Source of the DNA: Tetrapyrgos nigripes | Taxonomy: Eukaryota; Basidiomycota; Agaricomycetes; Agaricales; Campanellaceae | Direction of reading: 5' to 3' | Length of the DNA: 64,000 nt | Assembly (NCBI GenBank): GCA_013368315.1 | Contig: JAACJM010000155.1 | Span: 1 to 64,000 of the forward strand | Part shown: one piece after another, positions 10,690-22,417 of the stretch | Position numbering within the stretch: the stretch's first letter is position 1 | Layout of the letters: the number at the start of each line of letters is the position of its first letter | Translations under genes and position numbers: made by a program | Notes under the pieces: generated by a model | The model's database searches: none | The model's input: only the letters and a program-made list of their open reading frames with translations | What the model was told of the DNA's origin: nothing

Positions 10690-12984
10690 GAAAATGCGAG
10701 GAAGCTCCTAGCTTGAGGAGGTGCACCGCATCCATGTTTTACCGGTCATTCACGAACGGTAGGGGATAGACCCTTCATCCTGTGCAGGCTTTCAAGTCGC
10801 TAGGCTCCTGAATCAGTTGGTAGTGAATGGTGCAAAACGAATGTGTGATGCGGAAGAGTTGGGAATGACGGTCCACGACTACGACCGAAATCTAATGATC
10901 ATCTACAGACTCCTTTTTTTTTTTTTGCGCACGTCGTGATCTGTATTTCTTCTCCTTTTCGAGAAGAAAAGCAGAAAAAGGCCAAGTTTCGACGTAGACT
11001 AGGCATTATTTTCATCCAAAAATTTCTGTATGAGACGCACCCTTCCATGAAAGCAACTAAGACAAGACATGTTACGTTTAGCCATGGTTCATGGAGGTGA
11101 GTCTCAAAAAGGCCAAGAGCTAATACTATTGGGGTAAGACAGAACGACCGAAGCTTGACGGGTTTGACGGGTAAACTCACCGTAACCAACTGCAAGCTCC
11201 AGCCCCCCTCTCATTGTACCGAACATTTCTGAGACAATTAGGAGAAATGTCAGCTTGGGCTTTGCGCCAACCGAAAATGGCGATTGCAGATGAGTAAATG
11301 GGTGCTCTGGGTCTGCAATCTTCAACACAAGATGATTAATTACAAGCCAGACAATTTAAGGTAACTGATAACGCACCTTTAGCTACCCGTTTGGATACTA
11401 CCCAGTTCCAATGATTCACTACACGCGCCTGCTGCGCGACGTATTCGAGCTTTGCAAGCCACAATTGCGCATCCTGGGCTTCAGACCATGCAGCTAAGTG
11501 AATAGGAAGGTAGTGTGGTTTGCCATAGTAGTAGTAGTATTAGATGGACAGACAGTTGACGGTCACTTACGATATCTTTACTGCACTTCAAAGCCGGGTT
11601 TCCACTGTCCAGGCTACTTCATTGAAACTCGAACTCAACTTTGAACGCGTCTGAATCTCCCGTCTTGCTGCGATACATCTTTTTCCAGCTATCTTCCAAT
11701 ACCTCGGCAGAGTCCTGACCAATCTACAGACAACTCGTGTGACTGTTGCGTGTTGCGGCGCCTGTCAGAGTCTAGTGTCTTCTCGCAACATTTCTGTCTT
11801 TCCGCAATGTACCAGCATCCTCAACCTCCCAAACTCTTCTGAAAATCTTCAAGTCATTCTCCCAATGGAGGTCGCGTCGTGGTGGTGGAAGACAAAAGAA
11901 CTCGACCGTTTACATAGTGAGTAAAGGCTCCTCCTTCGCATCCACCGATATCTACCACCGTTTTTTCGCAGTTTTTCTGCTCACATTTCTATCGCTGCTC
12001 AGTCTTGACCTAGATATCGCGAATATACTGCAGCTGTCAATCTACCTTGTGTGTATCGTAGGCGGATTGGTCGAGTTGACGTTTCCAATTAACCAATTTG
12101 CCGGCGATGCAAAAAAAGCATTACTTGAGTCGGCTGCTTGGCTCATATAGCACTCGGAAATTATGACCTGGACCCAGGAAAATATAAGATGAAAAGTACA
12201 AATACAAGGAGAGAACGACGGTACCGCACGTCTGAATTTGTGCACCTAGTCACAAACACGCCTAGTGGTCATCGCCCTAGGAACCTTCCCGTCTTTGAGT
12301 TCCGGTTACTAGAAGAATGACGGGTCAGAGAGAGAATGACGATGAGGAATTTATCAAGACATACATAGTAATATACCTGTAATTGCAACCTTCATGTGCA
12401 GTGTCCAACGCGCAGAAACACTGATCTTCTTACTACGCTTTCTGAAGCCGTAGAAATCAGAACGGGTAGTCAATCGGCGAAGGAGAACATAGAGGAGAAA
12501 AGGGCGACGAGCAAAACGTTCTCAAAAGTTTTTACGGACGCGTGACAAGTGTGACGGCGTGAAAGATGAACACCTCGTCATGATCATGTCCGACGCGCAA
12601 ACCTGCGAGTTGGTGAGCCTTGTCGACCATTAGGACGTGCGGACTCTAGACTACTTCTGACATTCATTCCGAATCCGAATCTACTTCTCCGCGTTATCCT
12701 GTTCACTTTCGAAGCATGAACGATTTGAACGACTCCCAAGCCAAAGCCAAAGCTCACCGATAATACTTACAGCTATGTAATTCCTGTTCCGAACTCGAAA
12801 GTCATTGGTGAAAATGCTTTCTCGTTACTGTCGCGTATCATAAGAACGAGAGAAGACAAGGAGAAGATGCCAGTGGGTAGTTGGACTTCCTGAAGTCAAA
12901 GCCGACAGTGTGGTGTATGTCACAGAATTTACTCGCTTATCAGCGTTCCACACTTGGAATCGACTTGGACCGCTGCTTTCTAAT
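10690..12984. other. Upstream region of lectin 1 and unique spacer
   Basis: 10690-11715 is shared with copy 2. It contains a minus-strand exon-like trace (AEVLEDSWKK..., about 11590-11715) that is longer in copy 2 by an indel of about 50 bp. 11716-12984 is unique; a hydrophobic frame at 11917-12150 lacks an ATG and is not supported as a gene. Confidence 0.35.
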
Positions 12985-13158
12985 GTCTGGGGATAGTTTG
13001 TGAGTATCTACTGTGCTTGGGTGTGTAAAACAACGCGACAAGAGTGAATTTTACACCTGGTTTGTTTCCAAACGACTCGCTGACTCGAATTCGAACCATT
13101 TCGCCTGTATTTCCGGCCAGCAACGACAGCCACAGGCCATACGAAGCAATTGCGGGAC
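12985..13158 (+). repeat. Dispersed repeat at left edge of copy 2
   Basis: Resembles 29424-29625 (shared blocks such as AATTCGAACCATTTCGCCTGT and CCAGCAACGACAGCCAC). Copy 1 lacks this part. Confidence 0.7.
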
Positions 13159-13928
13159 CCACAACACTCTTATCACCCACAGTAATGGCACTGGGGTGTG
13201 TACCACGAAAGCTGCTGCTACTAAAAAGCAGAATTGAGCATGAGCGGCTTGTTTTTTTAGGTTCATGCTGGTTCATGCCGCTGCAGGAAGTTGACTGAGA
13301 CATAAGATCCTAGCACAAGTTTCCTCTGAAGAGTTGAATCGGTTGTATCTCTAGCTGATCAAGGTTTAAGTTATTCTGTTCTTAATAGTCCTATCTCCTT
13401 CTCCCCGCATATCCATTCCATCTCCGCTACGCATAGAAAGCATTGTACTTTTATGATCGTCTCGTCTCGTCGCTGTATTCTCTTTGGGATAAAATTTACA
13501 TAAAAATACATTTTATTATCGACTGTTTGACTCTGTCGCGCTCACACCTTTCCTTTTCTGTTCTTCAAGACTCAAGTTGTCTCGTTTCGAACTCCGCCGG
13601 ATTTGTGAATGCCAGACGCCTCCTGAAGGATCAGGTGTTAAATTAGACAGCAAACCGGAGAACCTGGATCACGTCGCAAGCAGGCAGACAGAGTGTGGTC
13701 CCAGGCAGTTGGCCTCACCTAGGATAAGCGAGGGTACCGAGCCACGAGTCTGCCTAGGGGAGACTAAGCCGAGTCTGACCAACCTACAGATATCAAAAGG
13801 CAAAAAAGTTCCAACGTATAAGTATCACTGAATGGCTGATGGCTCTGCGCCCTCTTTGAGGGATGGTCAACAGCTCTGGTCAGTAACGTGTATTTCAATT
13901 TGCCAAAGAATTTGAGGTCTATGGCGTA

Positions 13929-14315
13929 TCATACATCGTTGGTATGCCCAAGTTGATCAGATAGCAGCAGGTAGATTATGGGTGCAGTAGTACTAGGATG
14001 TAGTCCGCGAAAGCACAGAAAAAGTCGACAGATTGAACATACTTTTGGGTCATATATATACAAGATACTGCTTTCATGAGCAGGGCGCATTTGAAGACTA
14101 GGTAACGGCAAATGGTAGTAGAAGATTAGACTGAGGAAAGGAAGCATCAGACACGGACTGAGTAAGGAAACGTACTCTTCATGCAACGTGCCGACGTAGA
14201 CTAGCGTAGAGATGCTGGTAACGACAGCGAGTAAATCCAGGAGGATATATGATAATGAAGCACCAAAGAGACGGTGAGACAACGATATGACGATATGATA
14301 CAGTATACACAGCAT
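13929..14315 (-). CDS. Possible small hydrophobic protein (copy 2)
   Basis: A 128-codon frame, longer than the copy 1 version because the early stop is absent. It has the same hydrophobic stretches. A GTATGT donor near 14044 and an acceptor downstream suggest it might be spliced. No homology recognised. Confidence 0.2.
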   Translation of the reverse strand: MLCILYHIVISLSHRLFGASLSYILLDLLAVVTSISTLVYVGTLHEEYVSLLSPCLMLPFLSLIFYYHLPLPSLQMRPAHESSILYIYDPKVCSICRLFLCFRGLHPSTTAPIIYLLLSDQLGHTNDV

Positions 14316-14490
14316 TTTGGTTGGATAAAGCTGAAAAGAGGCATGGTACTATATGAAAAAAAGATTATCAGGTCTAGTTGGGATGTAAATCAACATTTAG
14401 CGCTCACTTCAGGCAGACTAGTTTTGTGAGATCTTCATTGGTTGTTGGCAGCGGGGGAAACGAATTGGACAGCACGACACTCTCTAACCT

Positions 14491-15011
14491 TCACTGGGAG
14501 CGCGACGAAGAAGTCCTGATAGTTAAAACGATATCAGTCCAGTCCACAAGAAACACATCGTGGGACTCACGAAAATTATGACGTACCAGGGCTGAGGTTC
14601 GAGAATATCATGATTCTGCTCATCCTTTCTTGCAAGAAGGGTAATCTGAGGATATTTAGCACCAGCTAATGTGGATGTGGATGGTGGACGCACTGCCTCG
14701 ACAAATTTATTGATATCCTCTTGAGAGATTTGGTAAGGCTACAGAATGAAGACGTCAGTCTATAACGCGATCGAAGGTGGTGCCATACACACCTTGCTAT
14801 TGACATGAGATGTGTAGCGAGTTCGTTTGTAGGGATGACACTTGTGGAGGGGACGGTGCATTTGGGGAGGAGTACGAAGCATAAGGTCTCTGGAAGTTGA
14901 TGGTGTTGACCGCTTTACAACAGGTCTTGTGCGAAGCAGTCGTCCAACGGCAAAAAAGTAGGTAGAGTCTTGAGATGATTGAGTCAAGGAAGGGCGAGAG
15001 TTGGAGAACAT
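14491..15011 (-). CDS. Hypothetical protein, 3 exons (copy 2)
   Basis: Exons 14793-15011, 14587-14738 and 14491-14515 reproduce the gene at 4701-5221 with identical splice sites and a 131-residue product differing by A to V and S to G in exon 2. Both copies appear intact. The function is unknown. Confidence 0.6.
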
Positions 15012-15189
15012 GACTAGCGGAAAAGAAGGATGAAGTAGAGAGATGAGGGAGGAAGGGGGGATTGGACGCGGAGAGAGAGAGAGAATGAAAGTGTGAGATT
15101 GGCTTGGGTAAGTATGAACAGACAGAACACACCTAAATCTACTTCTCCCTGTTGATCTGTTCGACACTTCCGAATCCTTTCGTACTGCT

Positions 15190-18004
15190 ACTCAGTGACA
15201 ACCTCTTTCCAATCTTCTCAGGTTCATTTACGAGTGCCCCAGAACGAACCAACCCATAGCTGAAATACAGCCCGACTTCGCCCAAAATAAAGCTGGGAAG
15301 TGCATCTCGCATGCAACGCTAGCATAGGATACGGCAGTGCCTCCCTAAACTCCTGGCTTGTAAACGGCTCGAAAAAGGACAGGCCCTAGGATACACGGAC
15401 AGACCAGTGAACGATGACCTGGTGCTTCCGTCCTAGCCTGGAAGGTGGTACAGGTCCTGTCGTACAAGGAGTCACAACCGGCCAGGACATTGCCAGGATC
15501 GTCGAACTGCAAGTTGACATCTCTAGATCACAAGAATCCTTCTACAGCCCATCGGACGAACAGATCCTACATCAAACTGCCTTCAAACCACCGAATTCCC
15601 CGTTTACGTCCTCTATCGTTGTCCAACTCGCCTCTTTTCCCGAGTACTTCACCCAAAATCACGTTGGTCACGATATCACGTGGTACGTGACGTGTCACGT
15701 CTCAAAATGACTCGAGGATTGACGCATGCGCAGATCCGACCTTATCTTCGACGATGATGGTAAAAAAAAAAAGATTGCAGAGTGTTTGAAGAGCCTCCCA
15801 GTCTGGCGTGGTGTGCATCGAGACTAGAATCGCAAGCTCAAGCTCAAGAACGGAGACAAGAGCAAGCCAGAAGCCATATCCCGACACAGGACCAGGCTGT
15901 AGGACGAAGAGCCAGCCTACGACGCCAATGCGACCTCTATACGATCACTAGTGTGAAATGGCATATTAGAGCATCAGCAACATTGTGCTCCGTCAAGACA
16001 CCTAGAGGACCTTTATGGTCAGAGTCGGTCATTAAGAGTTTGACTGCGACATACCTGTTCAGACGCCGACTTCCTACCAAAAATCGTATGGAAATCGAGT
16101 AATTTGATCCACTTGTCCTCGTCTAAGCGACTGCCGCCAACCAGGGTGCATGTGTGCGGGAGAACAACCACAGCGTTGCTATTAGTGCCGAGCTAAACCA
16201 AAGATTGCTGGACGTAAAACACTGGCTGGATGTACAGCACGGAACTGGTTGCGAAAATGTTGGGATTGTGTTGCCGTGACAAGCTACTAGCTAGATGTCT
16301 GGCACTCTGGCGTGTTACGGCGATGAAAAGAGTGGGTCGTCAAGGGCCTGTACTGCTTGAAGCACGAACGAGGTGGTATAGACGGCCTCTCCAGGAGACT
16401 ACAGAGCTGGCTGGATTTGGCTGGACGATTCATGGTTCTCGAGAGTTGGATAATGATTTGGACGGAGGATTCATGGTTCTCGATTGGGGCAATTTGCTGG
16501 ATTACTGGGTTTCGACTTGCTAGGCTGAAACTACGGGAACAGTGCACCACCGTAGACGATTTTCATGTTGATTTGGAGGTGTATGGTAAGAGGAAGAGAG
16601 GCGGTAACTGACGGCGGTGGTAGTTGGGAAGAAAGCGCACAGGTCACCTCGCTTGCAAATTGGAATTTTACCATCCATATTTGCAAACAATCATCCTTCT
16701 GCGAATCCTCAAGTCTCCGAAATTTGCCTTCAAGGCCTGAGTTTACTCTCATTTCACCGAAATGCGCAGAAATGAAATCCTGTAGCGACTTTGAGCAAAC
16801 TGGGCTGTTCTTCTCTCCGGGTTCCTACCTACTGTATCATCTCAAAGATTTGCGGTTTCAAGTAGCATGGATCAGCGTATAAAACTCTATCCCAGCGGAG
16901 CTTGTCTGGTTGGATCAGCCAGAATCACGACAAATCTACCTTCCGTCAGTACTAGGTGCGTTATTCTTTTGGTCTGATTTCAATGCAAGTACATTCAGGC
17001 GATTTGCTTTCAGCTTGATCATATAGTGTCAAACACGTAGCCGCCGATGCTAGTGAGGCTTGCACCTAACACAAAGACGAGCTTTACTTCAAGTTCGTCA
17101 AAGTTTTCGATGTGTGGGACCCTTGGTTGAGCTCAGTCCAAGCTCAGTCAGCCGACTTCATGGTATATACGAGAGCCTCAGCTATCCCAACCACGAGTGC
17201 ACGGTGATCTAAAGCGAGTGTTCCTCAAGATCTCATGGTGGTAACGGGATATGCGCGAGTCGCTCAGCTCCAGAATGTCCAGAGCATTACTGTCATTCTC
17301 ATAGTAACCGGTTCGATGGTGCGTCCCTCTTTAGCTCTTTTCCTGTTGCCTGAGCACTGACCGACGTCTCCCAGTAGATGGCATATTTGAAGCGTAGTTC
17401 TCATCATGTATTATCACAATCCCGAATACATTCTTCTCCTGGCCTTCCGAAATGAAGACGCGTACTATTAGTACCGTGCTGAACAGTCACAAAAATGAAT
17501 CAGTTTCTCTTTTCCTTGCACAATTGACCAGTCGGAGGGAGACCAATGTACGGGCTTCAGATAGCTGTGCCTCGCAACGAAATATTCTTATGGGCGGAGA
17601 AGTTACGACTTGAACTTCTCGCAAGATGAGCGTTGCAGTGTTGAACAGGGATTTGCTAATATTCTCTTCACCGGCTCACACTCCGAATAAAGAAGGAAGT
17701 CAAAGAGAGGATATGCAAGTTGCGGCGATAGGAACAATTGATTGGGAGACTTCTGGAAAATACAGCATGTACAACAAGTGAAGTACAAGTACTTCAATCG
17801 CAAACCAATCGAGAAAAAAGTCCGTTAGCAGACTACAAACTAATGTACAACAGTCCCGTAACATCGAAAAGGAAAAGTACAGCGTAAAAAATCGTAAAAT
17901 GTGAGCAATAGAAACATGTCATCGGAAACCGGCCATGGTGGGTTGAACGAGAAGAAGGCCAGTCTTGAGTACTTTACAGGGGAATAGCCACATTGGTGCC
18001 CCCC
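15190..18004. other. Duplicated non-coding tract (copy 2)
   Basis: Counterpart of 5400-9320 without the LINE. The plus-strand frame at 15414-15710 is frame-shifted relative to copy 1, and another at 15782-16102 is open only here. No gene is supported. The empty LINE site is at about 17621-17636. Confidence 0.4.
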
Positions 18005-19385
18005 TCAAACAGTTGTAGAGGAAGCGGTTGTGGTTGGGGCCGTGGTAGTAGGAGCAGTGGTAGTTGTTCCCGAAGTCGTAGGGACAGTGGTCGTTCCCGT
18101 AGTGGTGGTTGTTCCCGAAGTCGTAGGGACAGTAGTCGTTCCTGTAGTGGTGGTCGTTCCGGCTGTAGTGGTCCCAGTTCCGGTCACAGTGGTGTCCGTT
18201 CCGGTAGTGGTCCCAGTTCCGCTGGTCGTTCCAGTAGTGGTCGTACCGGTACCCGTAGTGGTGGTCGTTCCGGTAGTGGTTGTAGCGTTACCGGTGGTGG
18301 TGGTGATTCCAGTGGTGGTCGTCGCATTACCGGTGGTGGTGGTGATTCCAGTGGTGGTCGTCGCATTACCGGTGGTGGTGGTGATTCCAGTGGTAGTCGT
18401 AGCATTGCCAGTAGTGGTGGTAATTCCAGATGTAGTCGTCGCATTGCGGTTAATCGTCGTAGTGGTAATCGGAATCGTGGTGGTAACAGTGGTGACTGAA
18501 CCTCCGGGGAGAGTGACTGTGGTTGTGCCAACCCTAGCAGTGACAGTGACCGTTGTGGGAGCCTGAGGGTTGACGGTTTGAACAGCCACGGGTGCAGCAC
18601 CAGCAGGCTGCAAGACGACAACGACAGTGGCTACGGGCCCAGCGGCAGCAGCAGGCCTAGGCTGGGCAGCAGGAACGGCGGCAGGCTGAGCCCCTCCCTG
18701 AGCAGCGGGAGTAGTTTGCCAATTGAACCTCTGATTAGTGTTGTACGAGATGCAAGACCAAAGTTGGATCTAGAGAAAAGGGAAGAACTCAGTCTGATGT
18801 ACACATACAACCAGATGAGCAAGGTACGTACAGGGTTGCCAGGCGTAAGATTACCGTCAGTATTGTCCAAGCATCTGCCATGTCCAGACCAAGCGATGTG
18901 GTTGTCCTGTCGGTCTCATTAGAATATGTCGAGGTATGCGGAACTAACAGTAATTACCTGGTACTGGAAAAGCTGGTTGGTGTTTCCTTGGAAGCAGGTG
19001 TAAATCTGCAGTTGCTGGCCGTTCACGTCGTTGCCGTTGGTCACGTCAAGACACTTGTTCCCGAAAATCCTGACGTTGCCATTCGAGAACGTCCATTGTG
19101 CGTCAGCTCCGGCACAGATGTTGCTGAGGACGACAGCAGCGTTGTCGGCGTTATTGACGGCTCTGATACAGTTACCTATATCGAGCAATTAAAACAAAGT
19201 TGCACATGCAAACAAAATGCTAATAGCTCACCCGCAGAATTACCCAATGTGATTGCACCACTGTAGCTGGAGTAGATAGTGGTCAGCTATGCTGCGTGTC
19301 GTTGACTGACTGCAATGACTTACTTGACAGTTTGGGAACGGGCGACGAGGGCAAAGGCTGAGAGGATGACAGTGAAGCTCTTCAT
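18005..19385 (-). CDS. Secreted ricin-B-type lectin with Thr-rich tail (copy 2)
   Basis: Exons 19324-19385, 19232-19266, 18958-19175, 18832-18906 and 18005-18769 mirror copy 1 at a constant offset of 8756 for exons 1 to 4 and the start of exon 5. The lectin domain differs by a few residues (S to A, V to I, S to N; T to A in the signal peptide). The last exon is 72 nt longer: it adds a short Pro/Ala insert and further TTTTG repeats, and ends ...TTTASSTTV. All splice sites are intact, so both paralogues are probably expressed secreted lectins. Confidence 0.85.
18020..18480. repeat. Thr-codon minisatellite (copy 2)
   Basis: Same repeat as 9330-9750, expanded by additional units around 18290-18400. 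Confidence 0.8.
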
Positions 19386-19435
19386 CTTGTAGACCAGGAT
19401 GCTGATGCTGATTTTTCTCTGCAAAATCCCTCATC

Positions 19436-19442
19436 TTTTATA
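19436..19442 (-). promoter_or_regulatory. TATA box of lectin copy 2
   Basis: TATAAAA on the minus strand, 51 nt before the ATG at 19385, as in copy 1. Confidence 0.55.
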
Positions 19443-20778
19443 CGGGAAAATGCGAGGAAGCTCCTAGCTTGAGGAGGTGCACCGCATCCATGTTTTACCG
19501 GTTATTCACGAACGGTAGGGGATAGACCCTTCATCCTGTGCAGGCTTTCAAGTCGCTAGGCTCCTGAATCAGTTGGTAGTGAAGGCACATTCTCGAAAGG
19601 GAATGGTGCAAAACGAATGTGTGATGCGGAAGAGTTGGGAATGAATGTCAGAGGAAGACGGTCCACGACTACGACCGAAATAATGCCTGGTCTACGTCGA
19701 AACTTTCTCTCGAAAAAGAGAAGAAACACAGGTCACAACGTGCGCAAAAAAAAAAAAAGGAGTCTGTAGATGATCATTAGATTTTCCTCCAAAAATTTCT
19801 GTATGAGACGCACCCTTTCATGAAAGCAACTAAGACAAGACCTGTTGCGTTTAGGGTTCACGGAGGTGAGTCTCAAAAAGGCCAAGAGCTAATACTATTG
19901 GGGTAAGACAGAACGACCGAAGCTTGACAGATTTGACGGGTAAACTCCAACTGCAAGCTCCAGGCCCTCTCATTGTACCGAACATTCCTGAGACAGTTAG
20001 GAGACATGTCAGCCTGGGGTTTGCGCCAACCGAAAATGGCAATTGCAGATCAAATGAGTGCTCTGAGTCTGCAATCTTCAACGCAAGATGATTAACTACA
20101 AGCCAGACAATTTAAGGCAACTGATAACGCACCTTGAGCTACCCGTTTGGATACTACCCAGTTCCAATGATTCACTACACGCGCCTGCTGCACGGCATAT
20201 TCGAGCTTTGCAAGTCAAAATTGCGCATCCTGGGCTTCAGACCATGTAGCTAAGTGAATAGGAACTTGAAGGTAGTATTAGGATGGACAGAAGAGCATCG
20301 CGCGAGAATTTCCTTTTTCAACGTCGGTTTGCAGTTGACAGTCACTTACAATATCTTCACTGTACTTCAAAAGCCGAGTTCTCACTGTCCAGGCTACTTC
20401 ATATTGAAACTTGAACTCAACTTTGAACGCGTCTGAATCTCCCGTCTTGCTGCGATACTTTACTCTCAAATTCTGGATGGTCAACTTTACGCACAACGTG
20501 TGGACAAATCTTTTTCCAGCTATCTTCCGATACCTCGGCAGAGCAGTGACGGAATGATCTCCGCTCCTGCGCCCTGGTCTGCTCTGGTTGGTAGAATGAC
20601 GCACTGAACTTGTTATGGGAAAGTGTCGACACGATAATGCCCATTGCGATGGTTTTGAGGATTATAAAGGGAAGGAACCCTGAGGATTCGAAAGATGGAA
20701 TGCTGGTACGTTTTGTTTTTGGTGGTTGACTTCCTACCAAGTGTACAACCCAGAGTTTTGACTGCCTTCTTCTGTTAG

Positions 20779-22086
20779 GTCTTTGAGAACCCACCCGACT
20801 CAGTCGCTTGGGGACGATTCAGGATCTACAGTGAACGAGTGCGCGAATTCGTTCTAGATTTCAGGAATTATCTTCCTCTCTTGGAAACAATGGTTGGCAT
20901 CCGGCCAGCCTCGTCATTGATTCTATTCCCAAAGCTCTGTCGGTTGAAAGTGATAGTGGAGGATGAATATCCAGGATGCGTGGAGATACTGGTCGAATTC
21001 TTCCACCAACAGGTTGATTCGTTTATATACGAGATTCACGAATATGACGAGACCAAGACTTCCAAGACCAGCCGTTTAATATCCCTTTTCACTTCCATTT
21101 TCAAAGGAGCAGGCAATCTGCCATTTAACCTTACTCTCACTCAAGCTTTGGGATGAAGGTCGAGACCCCACAATTATACGCTGATGCCGTAGCCGCCTCC
21201 TTCAGTCTTTTTCGCGGGCTAGTGAAGTTCGAGCTCTGGGGCTACCTATTTCCCTGATCGGACTATGACTTCTCTGTCATTTTCAGGGAAGCCGCATAGC
21301 ACTGTAAAAACTTGGAGTCGATACTGTGCTCTGGCGTGGGGACCTTCCGACCTTCCTCTAAACCTGTAACTTTTCCATCTCTCCGATGCCTTGAAGTACC
21401 TGACAGTGATGTCCAAGCGCTTATCAACCTACTGGAGGGTCATCCAATGCCAGAACTGAACTTATTCAAACTGGACACCCGTGACACCGAGTGGATTTCT
21501 GGTTTACTCATGGAATGCCAAAGGCTGTTTAGATTATTAGGGACATTCCCGAAGCTCCAAGACCTTGCCTTTGGCCCCATAGACGAAACCCTTGGCTTCG
21601 ATACCGTTCGTCCAATTTTACAGTGCAGGGACATTCTTTCAATTGACCTGACAGACACAATCGGATTATCCATCACAGACGATGATTTGACTTTCTTAAG
21701 ACGCTGTCTTCCTTCTCTACAAAATTTCAAAGCTCTTCCTCTTCCTTGCTACGGCTCATCTGACAGTTTACCCGCCCTAAAAGGCTTACTCGACTTGGCA
21801 GAGCATGCTGTTAAACTCCGAATCCTTAAAATCCAGATAATCTCGACCTACCCCATTGCTGGGAACAGCTTCAAGCATCTCGACCATCTCCATCTCGGCC
21901 AGTCGAGCCTTGACCCCACATGGAGTAGAGTGGTTTCCATGATTATAGGCCGAATTCTACGATTGGATTGCCAATTTGACGTACAAAGAGCGCCATAATG
22001 CAGCATGGAAGAAGGTGAAGGAGGAACTGGAGATTATAAGGGCCTATCGCAGAGGGAGCGTTTTTTTGCCCAGTTCACAAACCTAG
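20779..22086 (+). pseudogene. F-box/LRR-type protein remnant
   Basis: Begins after an acceptor (TCTGTTAG|GTC) with SVAWGRFRIYSERVREF, typical of the segment that follows the F-box in Agaricomycete F-box proteins (substrate receptors of SCF ubiquitin ligases). Leucine-rich segments follow (FPSLRCLEVPDSDVQALINLL, LEGHPMPELNLFKLDT, FPKLQDLAFGP). The F-box itself is absent; the duplicated segment abuts the break. Frameshifts near 21155 and 21960, and stops near 21256 and 21297, show it is dead. The last readable piece is NAAWKKVKEELEIIRAYRRG. Confidence 0.75.
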
Positions 22087-22227
22087 GTCTGTTTCTTCTT
22101 GGGATTTTCTTGGAATCTATTTGCTCAGTGGGACAGTCTACTCGTTGTGTAATCTAGCTATAAGTAATATTAATAGGCCATTTCTGCAATGACAAATATT
22201 AGCCTTTTTATTTAGTAGGAAACCATC

Positions 22228-22345
22228 TACCGGAACAGTGCACCACCGTAGACGATTTGGCACGGTGAGAAGAGAGGTGGTAACTGAGGGTACCGGGCCA
22301 AGAGTTGGCCAAGAGTCTGTCAGGGGAGACTAAGCACCACTCTCA
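22228..22345 (+). repeat. Chimeric mini-copy of the duplicated segment
   Basis: Joins a piece like 16535-16611 (GGAACAGTGCACCACCGTAG, ...GGTAACTGA) directly to a piece like 13727-13768 (GAGGGTACCG...GGGGAGACTAAG). The two pieces lie about 2.8 kb apart, and in the opposite order, in copy 2. Confidence 0.6.
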
Positions 22346-22417
22346 ACCCCCCCAACTTTCGTCCCCCTCTTCTTCATCCCCCCCTCCTTCATCTCTCATT
22401 TCTCAATCCCAAATAAA

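Larger units (their letters stand above)
3379..11715. repeat. Segmental duplication, copy 1
   Basis: Aligns colinearly and in direct orientation with 13159-20545. Shared content: a small three-exon gene (4701-5221), a long non-coding middle, a secreted lectin gene (9321-10629) and its upstream region. Copy 1 is longer mainly because a LINE fragment (7832-8930) sits in it. Identity is uneven: about 4250-5560 differs from copy 2 at only a handful of positions, while flanking parts carry many substitutions and indels. The right end is near 11715, where the two copies diverge after the CTCGGCAGAG tract. Confidence 0.9.
13159..20545. repeat. Segmental duplication, copy 2
   Basis: Direct-orientation partner of 3379-11715. 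It lacks the LINE insertion and so preserves the pre-insertion site. It ends at about 20545, shortly before an F-box pseudogene. Confidence 0.9.

Noticed and set aside
11917..12150. Hydrophobic 77-codon frame
   Set aside because: No ATG and no homology; may include an intron; insufficient support.
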